NCBI RefSeq assembly: GCF_016283395.1
Contig: NZ_JAEEMU010000040.1
Coordinates: 62,001-126,000 of the forward strand
DNA from: Ruminococcus sp.
Lineage (GTDB): Bacteria; Bacillota_A; Clostridia; Oscillospirales; Ruminococcaceae
Length of the DNA stretch: 64,000 nucleotides
Reading direction: 5' to 3'
Of the stretch, positions 62,410 through 64,000 are shown piece by piece. Position 1 is the first letter of the stretch. Each line of letters starts with the position of its first letter. The translations under genes were made by a program, and so were the position numbers. The notes under the pieces are model-generated. The model was not told where the DNA came from. It saw nothing but the letters and a program-made list of their open reading frames with translations, and searched no databases.

Positions 62410-62612
62410 TAATAGTATATACATGATATCTTATTTTTATGATAGTAAAATCACACAATAAGCAAACATCTTTTTTATCGAATTCTCCAAAGTTGCCGCT
62501 ATTTATGCAGATTTACACAAATTGTTCACAAAACCGACAGTAAAAATGTTATAATAGTAGTGAGGAAGTATGTCTTCTTTAAAAGACGTATTTATGAGAG
62601 GAGTTTTTAACA

Positions 62613-64000
62613 ATGAAGAATTTAAAGAAGTTATCCAAAAGGCTGACTGCTGCGGCAGCATCGGCTGTCATGGCTCTGACCTCCCTTGGAGTGTCCGTGC
62701 CTTCCGTAGCAAGTGCCGAGGATAAAGACTACTACAAAGCTCTGGCAATGTCGCTGTATATGTATGACGCGAACGCCTGCGGAAAGGGAATTTCCGACGG
62801 TCCGCTCACATGGAGAGGCGACTGCCACACCTACGACAGCAGCTGCGCTGTAGGAACTCTCGACGGCTCTGCAAAATCCGTCGTTGACCCTGACGGCGAC
62901 GGAAAAGTTGACCTTTCGGGCGGCTTCCACGACGCAGGTGACCACATCAAGTTCAACCTCACTATCGGTTTCGGTATATCGAGCCTTGCACTCTCGGATT
63001 ACCTTAACCCGGGAGTATATGAAAAGGCAGGCTGCAAAGACCACCTTATATACGAGCTGAAATGGGGCTCTGATTACCTAATGAAAACAACATTCCTCGA
63101 CAGTTCGGGAAATGTTGCTGCTATCGCACACGTTGTCGCAGGCGGCAATGACCACGATTTCTGGGGTCCGCCTGAGACTCAGACATATGAAAGACCTGCT
63201 TACTGGCTGACAGCAGGCAATAACAATTCCGCTGTATGCGGAGAAATGGCTGCTGCTCTGGCAGGTACTGCTTACGTTGTGAAGGAGTCCGACCCCGATT
63301 ATGCTGAGAAATGCCTGAAATACGCAAAGGCTATATATGAGTTCGGCAAGAAAAACGTTGGAAATAATACCAGCGGTCTATCCCCATTCTACGACACCGA
63401 AGCTCAGTATCAGGACGAAGAAGCATGGGCAAACGCATGGCTCTGGATAAACGATGCAGCAGACAAGCCTACCCGCGTTCCAAAGGACGCAAACTACGGC
63501 GACAACCAATACGACGGCTGGATATACTGCTGGAACAAGGTATGGCAGGGATATTCGGCACTTATGTACAAGGCTACAGGTGAACAGGCTTTCGCCGACG
63601 AGCTTCAGGTAGAGCTCAAAAAGCAGGGCGACCTTACAGTAGGCACTTACAACGCTGACGGCTGGGGTGCTTCACGTTACAACTGCGCTAAGCAGATGGA
63701 CGCTCTCATTCTTGCAAAGGGCGATCCCGAGGCAAGTTACGCAAAGGCTGCAAAGTATCAGATGGACCACATCCTCGGAGACAACAGCTTAGGCTATAGT
63801 TTCCTCCTCGGATACGGCGACAAGTGGCCTGTTCATATCCACCACCGTGCTGCTAACCCGGGTACGGACAGCACAGGTGCATCAGGAAATCCGTCCGCTA
63901 AGTACACAGCTTACGGTCTCCTCGTAGGCGGCGATGACAAGAGCGGCTATCAGGATCAGACTGATAAATACCAGTACACAGAGGGTGCTCTCGACTACAA
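62613..64000 (+). CDS. GH9 endoglucanase/cellulase (3' end outside window)
   Basis: Exported cellulase, 462 codons visible and still open at the window end. Signal peptide to about residue 35 (AVMALTSLGVSVPSVASAED). GH9 core begins YYKALAMSLYMYDANACGKG without an Ig-like domain in front. The catalytic aspartate pair is in GGFHDAGDHIKFN (about 97 and 100), the conserved His site in VHIHHRAANPGT (about 410), and the proton-donor Glu in YQYTEGALDY near the end. Carbohydrate-binding modules or a dockerin would be expected beyond 64000. ATG 62613 follows AGAGGAG; a TATAAT at 62550-62555 is the likely -10. Confidence 0.93.
   Translation, partial: MKNLKKLSKRLTAAAASAVMALTSLGVSVPSVASAEDKDYYKALAMSLYMYDANACGKGISDGPLTWRGDCHTYDSSCAVGTLDGSAKSVVDPDGDGKVDLSGGFHDAGDHIKFNLTIGFGISSLALSDYLNPGVYEKAGCKDHLIYELKWGSDYLMKTTFLDSSGNVAAIAHVVAGGNDHDFWGPPETQTYERPAYWLTAGNNNSAVCGEMAAALAGTAYVVKESDPDYAEKCLKYAKAIYEFGKKNVGNNTSGLSPFYDTEAQYQDEEAWANAWLWINDAADKPTRVPKDANYGDNQYDGWIYCWNKVWQGYSALMYKATGEQAFADELQVELKKQGDLTVGTYNADGWGASRYNCAKQMDALILAKGDPEASYAKAAKYQMDHILGDNSLGYSFLLGYGDKWPVHIHHRAANPGTDSTGASGNPSAKYTAYGLLVGGDDKSGYQDQTDKYQYTEGALDY

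Noticed and set aside
62360..62612. Riboswitch before the GH9 gene
   Set aside because: Only a terminator for the previous gene and a -10 element are visible; no aptamer-like core.

Overview
The window is chromosomal DNA of a cellulolytic Gram-positive anaerobe of the Ruminococcus type (Oscillospiraceae). Pointers are a GH74 xyloglucanase and a leucine-rich-repeat protein each ending in a type I dockerin, a GH9 cellulase, an intracellular GH94 cellobiose phosphorylase, threonine-rich linkers on exported proteins, strong AGGAGG ribosome sites, FabK as enoyl-ACP reductase, ferredoxin-dependent 2-oxoacid oxidation and many lipobox signal peptides. The species cannot be fixed from sequence reading alone.

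Layout. 1-7004 (+): end of a phage-like cassette (small and large terminase, frameshifted portal, capsid, prohead protease, connector, two small tail-type proteins, hub-like protein) with no lysis, tape-measure or integration gene before host genes resume. 7049-7291: first copy of a 243-base structured repeat; second copy at 14796-15039. 7324-10119 (-): GH74-dockerin. 10377-10643 (-): a non-coding RNA with its own promoter and terminator. 10899-14748 (+): LytS-type kinase and SARP-type response regulator, AzlCD exporter with a possible leader peptide, ECF-transporter S component. 15061-17689: two lipoproteins of one family flanking a zinc-ribbon membrane protein. 18062-20548 (-): cellobiose phosphorylase. 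20697-22569 (-): four paralogous membrane proteins plus an XRE repressor behind a promoter with three matching operators. 23012-31829: aldose epimerase, citrate synthase, zinc-ribbon and TPM-domain proteins, a four-subunit 2-oxoacid:ferredoxin oxidoreductase, a P-loop ATPase. 32018-33929 (-): a possible small peptide, then an ECF sigma/anti-sigma pair. 34103-44048 (-): fatty-acid operon fabH-fabK-DUF4177-fabG-fabF-accB-two membrane proteins-fabZ-accC-accD-accA-acpP. 44336-50312 (+): fabD-aroE-GNAT-esterase-aroK-amidohydrolase-LRR/dockerin. 50470-51942: guaB. 52140-61000: lipoproteins, typA, YcxB-type proteins, tRNA-Pro/Thr/Tyr, rsmE, a VanY-type carboxypeptidase. 60968-64000 (+): a sugar-binding lipoprotein and a GH9 cellulase cut by the window end.

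How it fits together. Exported GH74, GH9 and the CE1-like esterase would open plant cell wall glycans. The solute-binding lipoprotein and GH94 fit uptake and phosphorolysis of the resulting oligosaccharides. The most unusual observations are: (1) an ECF sigma/anti-sigma pair whose anti-sigma ectodomain is nearly duplicated as a free lipoprotein, with a shared candidate ECF promoter in front of the sigma gene and that lipoprotein; (2) the four-paralog membrane operon with helically phased operators; (3) the untyped non-coding RNA; (4) the 243-base repeat whose stem covaries between copies; (5) a large family of small hairpins ending in CTACA that fills gene borders throughout the window.
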